A stretch of 64,000 bases of DNA from Isochrysis galbana (GCA_018136815.1 CM030940.1:2649915-2713914), one strand, 5' to 3'; shown: positions 1 to 11,642, counted from the stretch's first letter. Numbers and translations are program-made. The notes: generated by a model not told the origin, from the sequence alone.

Positions 1-878
1 CGCAGGCCGTGCGCCGACTTGACTGGGGCACGCGCGGCAGTCGCGCGGCAATCCGCGAGACGGGCAGCAGTATGAATTTCTCTATTTATCCCACATGATG
101 GGAGACCATATCTACTCGGTGCCTAGCCAATTCCTAGCACAATTGTTCTCCCCCTCAGTAGTTTTGATCCCTTGATGCTTTCGGGCCCTGAGTCATGCAT
201 AGTGCTCAGCCCACATGTACTAACAAGGCCTGAATCAAAAGGGTTTGGCGGCATGCAAGAGCAGGGTTGTGAAGAGACGCAACACGTGCCTGGGCCTGTA
301 CGGACTGTCGATATCAATATCGGGCATCCCTCAATCCCAATCCCTCAATCCCTGTCATCTTGTTCTTCAAGGTCCCAAAGTCCCATATTTCAAGTGCAAC
401 CCATACAAAAAAGCTATGGTTGGGCCCAGGGTAAGCATGCTTGGCGGCTACCGTAGGCTACCGCCCATGGGTATATGGGTATATGGGTATGGGCATGGCG
501 TGTGATGGCCAGCCCTAGGCAGGCGTCTGCGCACATCAGTGCGCTATCAGCAGGTGCGGGGGCAAAAGACGGGTGGGTCCTGAGCGAGGAGCCCAAAACC
601 CCCGATCGATTTCGATGCTTCTTTCCGACAGTAAAGGTAGGAGTAAAGATTGTACAGTAAAGAGTTTTAACAGTCACTAGTGCCTGCCTTGGTGAGGAGG
701 CCGTCCAAAAAGAAAACCGTGGCGCTGATGTGTTCCGCGCGTCCCTCCGCCGCTGCGTGATCCCGTCGCGTGTGGGAGCTCCGTGGGGGGGGGGGGCTTC
801 CCCTCCCCCCCCCCCCCCCCAGCTCAACCTCTCTCCTCCCTCTCTCTCTCTTCCCTCTCGGCGAGGAGGGCGAGGGAG
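1..878. other. 5' flank without a recognised gene
   Basis: No convincing coding region before the Rab GDI-like start. The stretch holds a dispersed repeat (about 120-262), a short TATGGG-type simple repeat near 466-497, and a G-run followed by a C-run at 784-820 just upstream of the first gene. Short ORFs on both strands have no recognisable domains. Confidence 0.5.
120..262 (-). repeat. Dispersed repeat, copy 1 (inverted relative to 6520-6690)
   Basis: The reverse complement of about 6520-6690 matches this stretch with scattered mismatches and small indels: shared CTAGCCAATTCCTA, GGGCCCTGAGTCA, CTCAGCCCACA and GGCGGCAT blocks in the same order. Both copies encode a related peptide (MPPNP...GL...STCGLST...GP) in the corresponding frame, so it may be a decayed fragment of a protein-coding transposable element. 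The family is not identified. Confidence 0.6.
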
Positions 879-2965
879 ATGCAGCCCCGGCGGCGAGCAG
901 GCGCGGCGTGGCGGCTGGGCGTGGCCCTCTCGATCGCGCTCGCCACGCGCCGCGCCGGCGCAAGCGACGCCGCCAACTGGCGCGCTGCCTTCGACAAGAC
1001 CTATGACGCAGTCGTGATTGGCTCGGGGCCAACTGAGTCGCTGCTCGCCTCACTGCTGTCCGCGAACGGCAGAACTGTGCTGCAGCTGGAGCCGCGCCGC
1101 ACGCCAGGAGGTGTGGCCGCGAGCATGGACCTGCAAAAGATGTACGAGCGGATGGGCGAGGCGGGATCCAAGCCTGAGTCCAAGCTGAAGCTCGGCGCTT
1201 CTGAGGAGTATTCTGCTGACGTTGCCCCAAAGGTACTGATGGCAGGTGGGAAGGAGTTGCAGATGCTGGTGTCCTCAGGTCTATGGCAGCAGCTTGACTT
1301 TCGCAGGGTGCACCGGTCATTCATTTACCGCACTAAGGGTGACAACGAGTGGGATGTACACCGCGTGTTGGTAACGAAGGAGGATGTCCTCAAAACGCGC
1401 TGTATCCCCCCCCTTGAAAAGCCCAAGGTCGTCCTGATGCTCGCTTGGCTTGAACGTTTTGACGAATCGAACCCGACCACTTACGTCGCTGGCCAACTGC
1501 AAAAGAAGCGCCTGAATCTCGCCAAAATGTCGGCAGCCTCGTTCTTCCGCTATTGGGACTTTGCTCCTGAGACGACATTGCTCATCGCATGCGGCTTGGG
1601 TTCCTGGAGTGGTTCGATGGCCAAGCTGAAGAAGCTCCCAGCCATTGAGATGGTGCGGGCGATGAAGCGGTATAAGGAGTCTTTCAAAACGTTCCAATAC
1701 ATGACATCGCCATATGTCTACCCCATCACGGGCATCGGCTCCTCCTTCGCCAAGGCTTCCGCAAAAGTGCTCGCGACCAACAATGGCATTTCTTTGGTTG
1801 GCCGTCCAATCGACTGCATTCTTTACGACGCGTCGGGGCGCGCATGTGGCGTCACGTCTGAAGGGGTCTCAGTGAACGCTGGTTGCGTCATTAGCGCTCC
1901 CGAGCATGTGCCTGAAGCCGCGGAAGAGGCCTATTCCGTCGTTCGCATGTATGCAGTGCTCTCGCATGCGCCACACAAGTGCAAGGATGCTCGATCTTGC
2001 CGTCTGCTCATCCCAGGCTCTCAAGTTGGGAGGAAGCACGGCATCCACCTCGTTTGCTCAGGGCCGGCTCATCGCATTGCGCCGGGAGACAAATGGCTCG
2101 TGGTTCTGTCCACGCGGGTTGAGGGACCCACTGAAGGGCTGACTCCTCTGCAGGTTTGTGTTCGCAATGGCCCAGCATCCACATGTGATGCAATGGCCCC
2201 ACACAACCCTTGTGACTATTCGTCCGATGATTACCACTTGCTTTCTTCCCGAAACTGGGTCATCCAACATTGAGGAGACCAATTTCAACGAACAATCCTG
2301 AAATGAGGACTCCGAGGTCTTTGTGACACTGGCCACTTATTGCTCACCCACCCCGCCGTGGTTCCCCATTTCTCACGATGACAAGTCACAACCACGAAAT
2401 CCCATGCTGGAGGAACTGCGTGTGAAACTTCACAGATGCTTCTGAGTGAACCAATCTCCCATTTGCTACCCACGTTTCATTCCCACCCCCTCCACTCTTC
2501 ATTGCATCTTTCTTGCCACGCCACACGTCGGCGCTGCCCGGGCACCGAGTGAACGATGACGAGTATTTACCACGACATCTGACGCTAAAGCAACTGGGTG
2601 TAGACTGATACAGATACTTCCGAGTGAAAGCTGGCGTGCCACACGTCAAGCCGCTGCGCCGCGGCGCGCCTTTCGTGCTCACCCCCACCCGCCCCTTATA
2701 CTTTAACCTTTGCTCACCTCACAGCAACCTACTTTCCACATTCATTCAGGTTGCAAAGCGCGAGTTTGAGGCGGCTATTCCTTTGCTACGCCCGACTCGC
2801 AAAATCTTTGCTGAACTCAGCCCGGTACTGGCGGCGCGTGAGGAATGTGCTGAGGGTCTACATGTGCTGAGCTCTCTCGACGAGACTTCCACCTTCGACT
2901 CAGTTGTTGAGGACGTCCAAGCTGCGTACGAGAAGGCGACGGGGGAGCCTTTGAATATTGCTTAA
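879..2965 (+). CDS. Rab GDP-dissociation-inhibitor-like protein (GDI/REP family), two exons
   Basis: Exons 879-2153 and 2750-2965, a phase-0 junction (CAG|GTTTGT...TTCAG|GTT), giving about 496 aa. GDI proteins extract prenylated GDP-bound Rab GTPases from membranes and recycle them. Seen here: an N-terminal dinucleotide-fold-like segment (VIGSGPTESLLASLLS, near residue 45), the GDI-type block DVAPKVLMAGGKELQMLV, SPYVYPITGIGSSFAKASA near residue 277, and the DARSCRLLIPGSQVGRK block. The second exon supplies the typical C-terminus, ending KATGEPLNIA. Length fits GDI (about 450 aa) plus an N-terminal extension. The first in-frame ATG is at 879; the frame is open further upstream but only through a G/C tract. 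The 40-residue extension looks like a signal peptide or anchor, which is odd for a cytosolic GDI. Rab escort protein is a less likely alternative on length. Confidence 0.8.
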
Positions 2966-3663
2966 AGCTGAGAGCCTATACTCCCGGTGCGCCCTCGCGA
3001 GGAATGACTCGCATCGGGCCTGCACGCCAGATGGTTATGTGTGCTTGACGCCCTAGAAGGCTTAATTTGGCCCAGCTGCTTGATTGTTGCTGGAACGCCC
3101 ATGCTAGCATGCTAGGATATTGGGAGTCACGCTTTGGGGAAGCACCCGAGGAGGAGCTTGGTCTTGCGCACGCCGGCGCTCATCGTGTGGTCGGTTGTGG
3201 CTCGGATATCTCTTCCTTCCTCCATGGCGGCGACCGTGTATGTCATTGATACACATGCTACATCTATGGGTGCGAATACGCTACTCCACCCAAAACAAAT
3301 TAAAATCTGAAGATTTTGGATTCTAGATTCAAGGCTAGCTAACACCTACTACGGACATGGTATATGCTACCTCCCTGGCGCACATCGTTGAGTGCTCCGG
3401 AGAACTTGAAAAGTGAACAATATAGCCCGGGAGCACTCGTCTCGCGTAACGACGCGTCTTCACCGCATCCAGACCTCAAGTATAAAACCTTAGCGAAACC
3501 TTCCCAGTAAATCCAAAAATTGGCATTATATCTTACATCCAACAGGCCTGCCCCAAACCCGCACTCCGAACTAGGCTCTTGGCTCTTGGTAGTGCACCAG
3601 AGTCGGACCCCGGAAACCGAAGACAAAGGAATGAAGGGGGGAAAGGGAGGAGGTGACGAGAGG
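2966..3663. other. Intergenic, no gene seen
   Basis: Downstream of the GDI-like gene. Short ORFs on both strands show no recognisable domain. The minus-strand ORF that ends near 3339 reads into the adjacent dispersed repeat and is considered a by-product of it. Confidence 0.5.
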
Positions 3664-3930
3664 GGATGTAAAAAAAAACCTTTTAATATTCTTACCGCAC
3701 TCGCGGCGAATGGAACCACTACCCACTACAAGTAGCACGTAGCATACTCTCTACACCCCCATTCCCCGGCCCCGGCCCTTCTCCCCCCGCCATCAGGCGG
3801 CTCCCCCCGTACACTACTAGGGGGATTGGGGTGGAGGGCTTAGATATGGTCCGGTGGCCCGCGCCACCCCCCGGTGATCTTTCCCCCCCTTCCTCCTGTG
3901 TCTCCGAGTGCCCTCATGTGTGCGTTCGGC
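3664..3930 (-). repeat. Dispersed repeat R1, copy A
   Basis: On the minus strand this ends in ...TAAGAATATTAAAAGGTTTT followed by extra T. Copy B (28146-28328, plus strand) shares the end through AAAAGGTTTT plus a long near-identical block that includes CTAGTAGTGTACGGGGGG and GCCGCCTGATGGCGGGGGG. Copy C (about 12208-12430) is more diverged. Copies have a common T-rich end and different 5' extents, as in SINE or LINE 3' tails, though an LTR fragment is also possible. Confidence 0.65.
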
Positions 3931-4019
3931 TCCAGTACCAGTATCCACTGCAACCGCAGCGAGGGCGTTTGGGGAGGGAATGGATTCCTCGTCCGACGAG
4001 TTAGTGCTTAGTGCTAGGA

Positions 4020-4378
4020 TATCGAATCAAGCGAATGCTTGATCGTGGCAAGTCTCAATGGGGCATGCTAGGGGCATAGAGTGAAGAGAAGTCTTGAGAG
4101 AGGGGGAGGGAGCGCGCTACATCACGACGACGGTCCATGAGACACCACCCCATCACTCACTCACCAACAAGAAAACTCCGAAAACTAACGCAACATCGCA
4201 CAAACAAACCAATGAAATCAGTAAGAACAAACGAACAAATTCGGCGTGCAATGCGGCGGAGCTTCGAGACTTCGAGACAACTCACTGGTGAAAACAAAAC
4301 TCACTCAATTTTTCTCACACAACGCATGGTGGAGACACCGCATCCGCATAGAGTATATAAAATACTCTGGATGCGACA
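4020..4378. repeat. Left LTR of the small LTR element
   Basis: 359 bp, equal in length to the right copy at an exact offset of 1416. Near the right end is a stem-loop: CGCAT-AGAGTAT, loop ATAAA, ATACTCT-GG-ATGCG (about 4346-4375). It contains a TATAAA string and could act in RNA 3'-end formation or promoter function; this role is inference. Confidence 0.85.
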
Positions 4379-5435
4379 CCCCCCGACTTAAGTCGAGCGT
4401 CCACGCGAGTAATGGGGTGATCAGGCCCAAAACAAGCTTGAACAACCGGACAAAAATCGAAACAATCAAACACATGCGAAAGGGTGTGATGACCCCTTGT
4501 CTTACCCCCAAAGAGCGTGCACTCTCAGTGGGTTAAACCAAGCTCTATTGCGCAAGCGCAAGCGCGCGGTTTGAAGACAAGTCTCACATCAGGGTGCACG
4601 TCCGGACTGAGTGGGCACACACAATTTCAAGGACAACAAACACAACTCAGAAATCGAAAGCGAAAGATGAATCGAGAGAAACGAGCAAGCCAAAGGAAGA
4701 ATCAACGAGAATCGAGACCGCGATGACCAACCAACTCGGACAAAATCTAGACCTTCGAGAACGCATCAAAACAGACATCAAACAACGAGCGACGGCCATC
4801 AAAGCCTCAAACAAACTTGTGACGAAAAGCCGCTCCCACGCGGTGACCATGAGCGCATGGCCAAACAAGTGATGGCTCTCCCTCAGAGAGCACATCATAT
4901 CATATCAAAGGACTCGAACTCGAAATCGAAACGGAGCAACGGAAACGAAAGAAAGCAGAAGGGACGGGAGCGAGCAAATCGAGAGAAAGAATGAATGGAG
5001 ACCGACAAACGCCGAACGAAGAACGATGGCTGCCTCGACATGTGCGCGGCGATCGAGACAAAGGTCAAGGGGCAGATCAAGAGCGGGCCACTTACCCAAG
5101 TCAACCACCTAGTCAAGCACTACTTCAAGCGATCAACGGACGCTCAAGTGCAACGGGCAGACACAAAATGGCAGAATGGTGTAAAGACGGGTGGGAAGCG
5201 GAGACATGGTGAGGCGGAGGCGAGGCGAGAGGCGAGGGAATGGCGAGGAATGGTGAGGCAACCACACTCAGCACCTTGGGCGAGAGCACAGCTCACTCCC
5301 TTGGGCAAGCGGGCGTACGTGTCATACGGGCAAGCAAGCGGGCTGCGGGCAACCACATGATGGATGGGTGGGGCGTGGCGCGCGCGCGCGGAGTGCAAGC
5401 GAGGCCGTGCGAGTGAGTGAGGGATGTCTTCAAAC

Positions 5436-5794
5436 TATCGAATCAAGCGAATGCTTGATCGTGGCAAGTCTCAATGGGGCATGCTAGGGGCATAGAGTGA
5501 AGAGAAGTCTTGAGAGAGGGGGAGGGAGCGCGCTACATCACGACGACGGTCCATGAGACACCACCCCATCACTCACTCACCAACAAGAAATTTCCGAAAA
5601 CTAACGCAACATCGCACAAACAAACCAATGAAATCAGTAAGAACAAACGAACAAATTCGGCGTGCAATGCGGCGGAGCTTCGAGACTTCGAGACAACTCA
5701 CTGGTGAAAACAAAACTCACTCAATTTTTCTCACACAACGCATGGTGGAGACACCGCATCCGCATAGAGTATATAAAATACTCTGGATGCGACA
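5436..5794. repeat. Right LTR of the small LTR element
   Basis: Second copy of the 359-bp terminal repeat. The only differences seen from the left copy are in GAAATTTCCG versus GAAAACTCCG. The same terminal hairpin is present at about 5762-5791. Confidence 0.85.
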
Positions 5795-5934
5795 TAGGAC
5801 CGGAGTCCAAGGCCCTAGCCGTGGCCAGCATGGACCGCGAGGCACGGGTGGGATTGGGGTTGTCAGTGGCAGTAGGGCGGGGCATGTATGTGGGAGGGAG
5901 CGGAGCGGAGGGGGAATGAAGGATGGAGGGAGTG

Positions 5935-6290
5935 GAGGTGGAGGGAGGGAGGGAGGGAGGGAGGGAGGGAGGGAGGGAGGGAGCGAGCGAGAGAGAGAGA
6001 GAGAGGGAGGGAGAGAGGAGAGAGGGAGGGAGAAGGGAGGGAGGTACAAAGGTACGAGGTACGGATGACGGATGAGAGGGAGAGGGAGGGGGAGGGGGAG
6101 GCGAGGGGGGGAAGGGCAAGAGGGCAAGCGAGCGAGCGAGGGAGGAGAGAGAGGGAGGGAGGGGGGGACAAGGGGAGGAAAGGAGCGAAGGAGTGAGAGC
6201 GAGCGAAGGAGCGGGAGGGAGGGAGGAGGGAGGGAGGCAAGGAGGGAAGGGGGGGGTGGGGGGATGAGCGAATGAGCGAGCGAGCGTGCG
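5935..6290 (+). repeat. GGGA/GA purine microsatellite
   Basis: Long almost uninterrupted purine tract on the plus strand built from GGGA, GA and GCGA units. The proline/serine-rich ORFs on the opposite strand are products of the repeat and not genes. Confidence 0.9.
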
Positions 6291-6519
6291 AGAAGCGACG
6301 ACGTACCTAGACCCCTAGACCCCTACGGCCTTCTCTATGGTAGAATAGCTAGAACTAGCAGATATATTAGCATATATATATATAGCAGTATTACATGTAG
6401 TAGTATATATCCATATCCATATCCCCCCACCGGTATCTGTATTTGGCCTGTATTTGGTCTGTATTTGGCCGCTACATACTGTATTTTCTGTATTTCTGTT
6501 GCCCGGCTCTGTATTTCCC

Positions 6520-6690
6520 ATCTAGGGCTTCAATGCCGCCCAACCCTTTGGTTGCAGGCCTGAGCAGTACTAGCAGTACGTGTGGGCTGAGTACATGCTT
6601 GACTCAGGGCCCCAAAGCTTTAATGGGGCAAACTACCAAGGGTGAGAACTAATGTGCTAGGAATAGGAATTGGCTAGGTTGGTACTAGAG
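6520..6690 (+). repeat. Dispersed repeat, copy 2 (inverted relative to 120-262)
   Basis: Matches the reverse complement of 120-262. Preceded by repeated TGTATTTGG units (6440-6500) and the string CCCATCTAGGG, which also occurs at about 51259, suggesting that the family extends left of the matched block. Confidence 0.6.
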
Positions 6691-6825
6691 AGTATCCGAA
6701 TAAAGTAGAGAAGTACTCTTCTAGAGCGAGCGAGAGAGGCTTCTCGCTAGGTTTGCTTGCGCGAATTTGACCGCTCCTGGTGGGGCGTACGTACTATGGG
6801 AGGGAAAGGGGAAGGGTGGGTGGGT

Positions 6826-7095
6826 GGGTGGGGTGGGTGGGGGGGGGGGGGGGGGGGGGGAGGGGGCGCAGCGCGGGAGCTGCGAGCGCGCGCGGGAGGG
6901 GAGGGAAGGGGGGAGGAGACTGCGGAGGCGACGGCCACGCGCGCGGCCCCGCCGCCCCCCCGCCCCCCCCCCCCCCCCCCCTTCCCCCCTCCCCATCTTG
7001 TGCCCTCCTGGGCGAGAAGGGGGGGAGGGGGGAGGGAAGGGGGGAGAGCCGCGCGAGCGGCACGCGCAGAGAGACGAGGGAGGGGGGCAGACCCT
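6826..7095. promoter_or_regulatory. G-run/C-run 5' leader region of the eIF4G gene
   Basis: GGGTGGGTGGG leads into a G-run of about 20 at 6840-6861, and a C-run follows at 6956-6981, ending about 150 bp before the inferred start at 7133. Runs of this kind lie upstream of several other genes in the window. They can form G-quadruplexes or a G:C hairpin; a regulatory role is inference. Confidence 0.4.
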
Positions 7096-7132
7096 CGCTT
7101 CCCCGCCGACCCGCGCCAACCCACACAGAGCC

Positions 7133-10100
7133 ATGCAGTCCGGAACGGGGCAGAGGCAGCCGCCGCCGCGGCCGCAGGGCGTGCGGGGCAACCAGTCGCG
7201 CGGGATTGGAGGTCAGGCGCGTGGCGGACAGCCGCCCGCCGCGGGAGGGCCAAGGATGATGATGGGTGCGCGGCCGGCCGCTCGCGCCTCTGCGTGCCCC
7301 ACAGACTCAGTGGCTTCTCTCGCGTGCTCACACCGCGCTTTGGTGTGGCTCTCATCAGGTGGACCTCCTATGCAAGCACGGGGCGGCCTGGGACCAGGAC
7401 CGGTGCCAGGTGCGCCTCATTTCCTGCCACGCGCAGGGTTGCCTCGAACAGAGCCTACTGGTACCTCTGCACCAGACAGACCACCGCACTCTGATGCACC
7501 GCTCGTACTGAGTCCTTTGAACGTGCTTGTCCTCACAGGAGGCATGTCGGTTCCTATCATGTATCCGCAGCAACCACAGGGGATGCCGCAGGTGCGCCGG
7601 TCACAGGGTTGCTGCTATGGGTAGGACTAGCAAGAAGTTGCCCACAAAGCAATTTCCATTAGGCCTTTTGAAGCCCTCCTCTCTGCGTGCGCAGATGGGC
7701 ATCGTGCGTGTTCCTGCCAACATGTCGCAGGAGCAGCACATGCAGGCGCAGATAATGATGCAGCAGCAACAGCAGCAGATGATGGGGATGGGAATGGTCC
7801 TGCCGTCTGGACAATATGTACGCGGCCCTGAGCGCGCTTGCGCTGCCCTGCATGTGTTTCCTGCCGGGAGTTTGGGCTTCGATGATGCTAGCTCACCTCA
7901 TATCGTTGCCATGCTTGTCAGGGTGCTATGCGGCCCACTATGCAAGCGGCAATGCGCGGCGCATTTGTCCCGATGGGGCAAAGCGCCTATGGTCAGCCGG
8001 GCCAGATGTACAGTTCTCCGGGTCAACAGCCGAGCAGTGCTCGGCCGATGCCCTCCCGCGCAGCCATGTCGGGTGTTGTGCCAGTTGGCGGCACGTACCA
8101 ACCCAGCGCCGCGCCAGCCCCACCAAAGAAACCGGCATCACGTCGGATCGCCATTGTCAATCCAGAAACCAATGAGGAGGTCGAGCTGCCAAATAAGCCA
8201 AGATCGTCTTCTATTAGCGAGCACATCAGCGCTCCAGCGAGCAGCGAGCCGCCGCCTCCCCCGCCACCTCCCCCACCCCCAGGACCCCCACCTCCCCATA
8301 CCACAAGCTCCCCGACCTTGCAGCCGGTTGCCGCACCCGAGGCGGCTAAGCCGTCCCCACCTCCAGTCGCGCCACCGCCGTCGGCGCAATTGTCTCCGTC
8401 CGCTCTGCCGCCTCGCCCTCCAGGCCCACCACCACCACCTCTTCAGCCGCCTCCGAGCACCGAGAAGGCGCCTGCGGCACCCGCGGAGAAGCCTGCGGCG
8501 CCTGCAGAGAAGCCTGCGGCGCCGGCTCCCGCTGCGCCCGCTCCCGCTGCGCCCGCTCCCGCTGCGCCGGCCCCAACGCTTGCCACACCAGCCCCGGCAC
8601 CTGCGCCAGCCCCGGCTGCGCCAGCCCCGGCTGCGCCAGCCTCAGCGCCGGCCGCACCAGCCCCGGCTGCGCCAGGCTCAGCGCCGGCCGCACCTGCCCC
8701 GGCTGCGTCAGCCCCAGCGCCGGCCGTAGCTGCCCCAGCGCCGGCCGCCCCGGCGCCGGCCGTACCTCCTCCGGCTACTCCTGCGCCCGCGCCCGCTGCT
8801 GCACCGGCGTCGGTGGAGAGTCCGGCTCCTTTGTCAGCGTCTGAGTCGGCACTAGCTACAGCTACAGCAGATGGTGATGACGACGACGACGACTGGGAGA
8901 CCAAGGATGAGTCCGCACTCATCATCAAGGAACCCCCCAAACCGGTCGCCAACACGACAGCCTCATTGCGGCCGAGTGGGACAAGCGGTTTTCCTGTTCC
9001 AAGCAAGGAGACGGTGAGCGGCAAGAAGATTTACCCTCGCGATTTCCTTCTCAAATTTCAGGCACACTTTTCGGAGAAGCCAGCGGGGCTGACATGCGAC
9101 ATGGAAGTGGTCACTTTTGAAGGTGTTCCTGGTAAGGGCAAGGGTATGATGGGTCCTGGCGACGACTGGATACGTCAGGGCAAGGGGATCCGTGGAAAGG
9201 GAGCGGGTGCCCCCCCCGGCCTGAATGCAGGAACCTTCTCCATGGATCCCCGCGATCCCCGGAACAATCAGTTCCAGAAGGGTGGAGGCAAGGGCGGAGG
9301 ACGCGACATGCGCGCCGTCGGCCGACCTATGCGTGTCGGGCTCATTGACGTCAAACCACTTGAACAAACTGAGAACCGCTACGTGGCCGCCAGCTTGGCG
9401 AAGAAGGACGTGGACGCGGGCGAGAAGTTGCTGCGCGACTGCAAGGCGGTATTGAACAAGCTGGCGCCGGAGAAATTTGAAAAGCTCACCGGACAATTCC
9501 TCCAGTTACAAGTTGCCTCGCGCGCGGATATGGTCGGCATCATCGACCTTATCTTCGACAAGGCCCTGTCCGAGCCGATCTTCGGCGCCATGTATTCCAG
9601 CCTGTGTTCACGCTGCGCGGAGTCGTTCCCGGAGTTCGCTGACGAGGAGAACCCCAATGGCAAGCCCATCACCTTCAAACGTTTATTGCTCAATAAATGC
9701 CAAGAGGAATTCGAGAAGGAGAATGTGGTAGCAGCAGAGCTCCTCGCATTGCCAGAGGATACCCCCAAGGAGAAGAAAGATTACATTCGGGCACAGGCAA
9801 AGAAGCGAATGCTCGGAAACATCCGCTTCATCGGCGAGCTCTACAAACAGAAAATGCTTACGGAGAAGATCATGCACGAATGCTTAATCAAACTGCTAGG
9901 CGACATCGAGCATCCTGACGAGGACGAAGTGGAGTGCCTCTGCAAACTCATGACGACTATTGGTTCCCTCATTGACTGCGAGCGCGCCAAGCTGCACATG
10001 GATGAGTACTTCACTCGCATGCAAAAGATGTCGAACAACACTGACCTCGCCATTCGTATGAGATTCATGCTGCAAGAAGTCATCGACCTGCGTCGTGGCG

Positions 10101-11642
10101 GCTGGCGGCAGCGCTTGTCTGACCCTTCGGTCAAGGTGGTGGCCCCGCCGGCACAAGTGTTGGGCAGGCCGCGTGCGGTTATTGGCGACGTGCGCAAGGA
10201 GATGCCTATGGGCGGCAAGGGTGTCGGACTTCGGATGCCTCTGGGCAGGGGCGGCGGCAGCGGCCTTCCCGATGGGCGGGGTCGCGGCGGCGCGGGGCCG
10301 TCGGCTCCACCGCCCGCACCACCGATGAGCAAGGAAGCAGTTCAGAAGAAGCTCGAGCAGGAACTTGAGGAGTACCTTAACGTCGGGGATGTCAAGGAGC
10401 TAATTTTGGGTCTCAAAGAGCTGCGCGAAAAGGCCCGTTTGGGCAGAGGCGAGGATTCGATGGGCTTGATGTTGGTGAAGAAGGCTCTCCCGCAAGTGAT
10501 GGAGGCTCGCACTGAAGCGCCGCGTAAGCGCGTGGCCGCGGCTGTCAGTGCCATGCACAAGGCGGCTCTGCTCTCGCCAACAGATCTCATCGGCTTCCTC
10601 AAGGAATTCCTAGAGTTCCTCGAGGACGAGGTGATGGATGTTCCTAACATCGGAACGATCGTGTCGGGATTCGTCGCTCAAGCCATTGCCGATGACGTCT
10701 TGCCTTTGTCGTACCTCTCCTCCGCTTTCTCTCATCTGAAGGAGTGCGAGACCGAGTCCGTGCAAGAGAAAACGCTGATCGCCACGGCCCTGAAGCATAT
10801 TGGAGAGGAGAAGGCGCGTGCGCTCTATGCATCGTCCAAGGGTTTTGATTTAGTGGCCATCTTCGGCTCTAAGGAAGCTGCAGCGGAGATGCTGGAGTCC
10901 TTCGGGCTGGTTGGCATAAATCCCTCCCTGGTAAAGGAAGTCAAGGAGGCTAAAGAAGCATCCGAGAAGGCGAACCTAGAAAAGAAGTGCGATGCTCTCA
11001 TTCAGGAGATAAAGGAGTACGTGGAGGGGATAATCTCGTCAAACCGGGAGAACACCGAGCCGCCAGCTCGCGAGTGTGCTGACTGGGTCCTGAAGGCCCT
11101 TGCCTCCGACGTTGGCACTCAGCCGAGAGTACGGATGCAGGTCATGCGCAACCTGCTACGTAGCGTTCTCGAGAACGCTGCTCGCAACGAGGACGGCAAG
11201 CCGAGCTCCAAGAGCCTTGAGAAAGAGCTGATTCGATGGAGGCTGTTGCTCTTGTTGCAGTATTCTCCGGAAGATGTACGAGACGTCCACAACAAAGAGA
11301 CGCATCAGGAGCAGGCGCAGATGCTGTTCGAGGTTCAGGGCTTCTGCCATGACAACGGTTTCCCTGGAGAGCTTATCAAAAAGGTGCGTGGCCAAACACG
11401 GATGGCCGGGCCCTTCTCCCAGACAACCCTCCCCCCTGATGAAAGCCGTACTGATGGCCACGTTGCTGTTTAAAACGCAGATTTTTTACGCGCTCTATGA
11501 CAACGACATCGTGCTTGAGGAGGCTTACACCGTGTGGAGGGAGACGGACCCTGAGGATGAGCCGACCCCAGGCAAGCTGAAGGCATTATTTCAAGCCAAC
11601 GAATTCCTTGTCTGGCTCGCGAGTGCTGACGAGGAGGGCTGA
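7133..11642 (+). CDS. EIF4G: Translation initiation factor eIF4G, six exons, with MIF4G, MA3 and W2 domains
   Basis: Exons 7133-7265, 7359-7409, 7539-7591, 7695-7817, 7922-11383, 11481-11642; all junctions are GT-AG and keep frame, giving about 1327 aa. eIF4G is the scaffold of eIF4F and bridges cap-bound eIF4E, eIF4A and eIF3/40S. Seen: Gln/Met- and Pro/Ala-rich N-terminus (AP repeats about residues 230-415); an eIF4E-binding motif YxxxxL-phi, YPRDFLL, near residue 491; a MIF4G domain about 604-843 (IDLIFDKALSEPIF, GNIRFIGELYKQKML, RMRFMLQEVIDLR); a basic Gly-rich linker; an MA3 domain about 923-1053; and a C-terminal W2 domain (about 1150-1327) ending in acidic EANEF/DEEG-like sequence, completed only by the last exon. 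Introns 1, 2, 3 and 5 begin GTGCG. The architecture resembles animal eIF4GI; plant eIF4G lacks the W2 part. Confidence 0.93.

Larger units (their letters stand above)
4015..5799. mobile_element. Small non-autonomous LTR retrotransposon (TRIM-like) with target duplication
   Basis: Two 359-bp direct repeats (4020-4378 and 5436-5794) differ at only two adjacent-region positions by eye and flank 1057 bp of internal DNA. The pair is bounded by the 5-bp duplication TAGGA at 4015-4019 and 5795-5799, as expected from integrase. LTRs start TATCG and end GCGACA (3' CA canonical, 5' TA not). No long ORF lies inside; a 121-codon ORF at 4995-5360 has no recognisable domain. I found no canonical TGG primer-binding site after the left LTR. 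Near-identical LTRs indicate a recent insertion, presumably mobilised in trans. Confidence 0.85.

Noticed and set aside
783-878. In-frame N-terminal extension of the Rab GDI-like ORF from a GTG at 783
   Set aside because: No ATG; the residues come from a G/C homopolymer tract. The ATG at 879 is used instead.
5717-6240. Three overlapping minus-strand Pro/Ser/Leu ORFs
   Set aside because: Products of the GGGA microsatellite in three frames.
6757-7494. Long overlapping Gly/Pro/Arg-rich ORFs on both strands
   Set aside because: They are translations of G-runs and C-runs; only the part from 7133 fits an exon chain.
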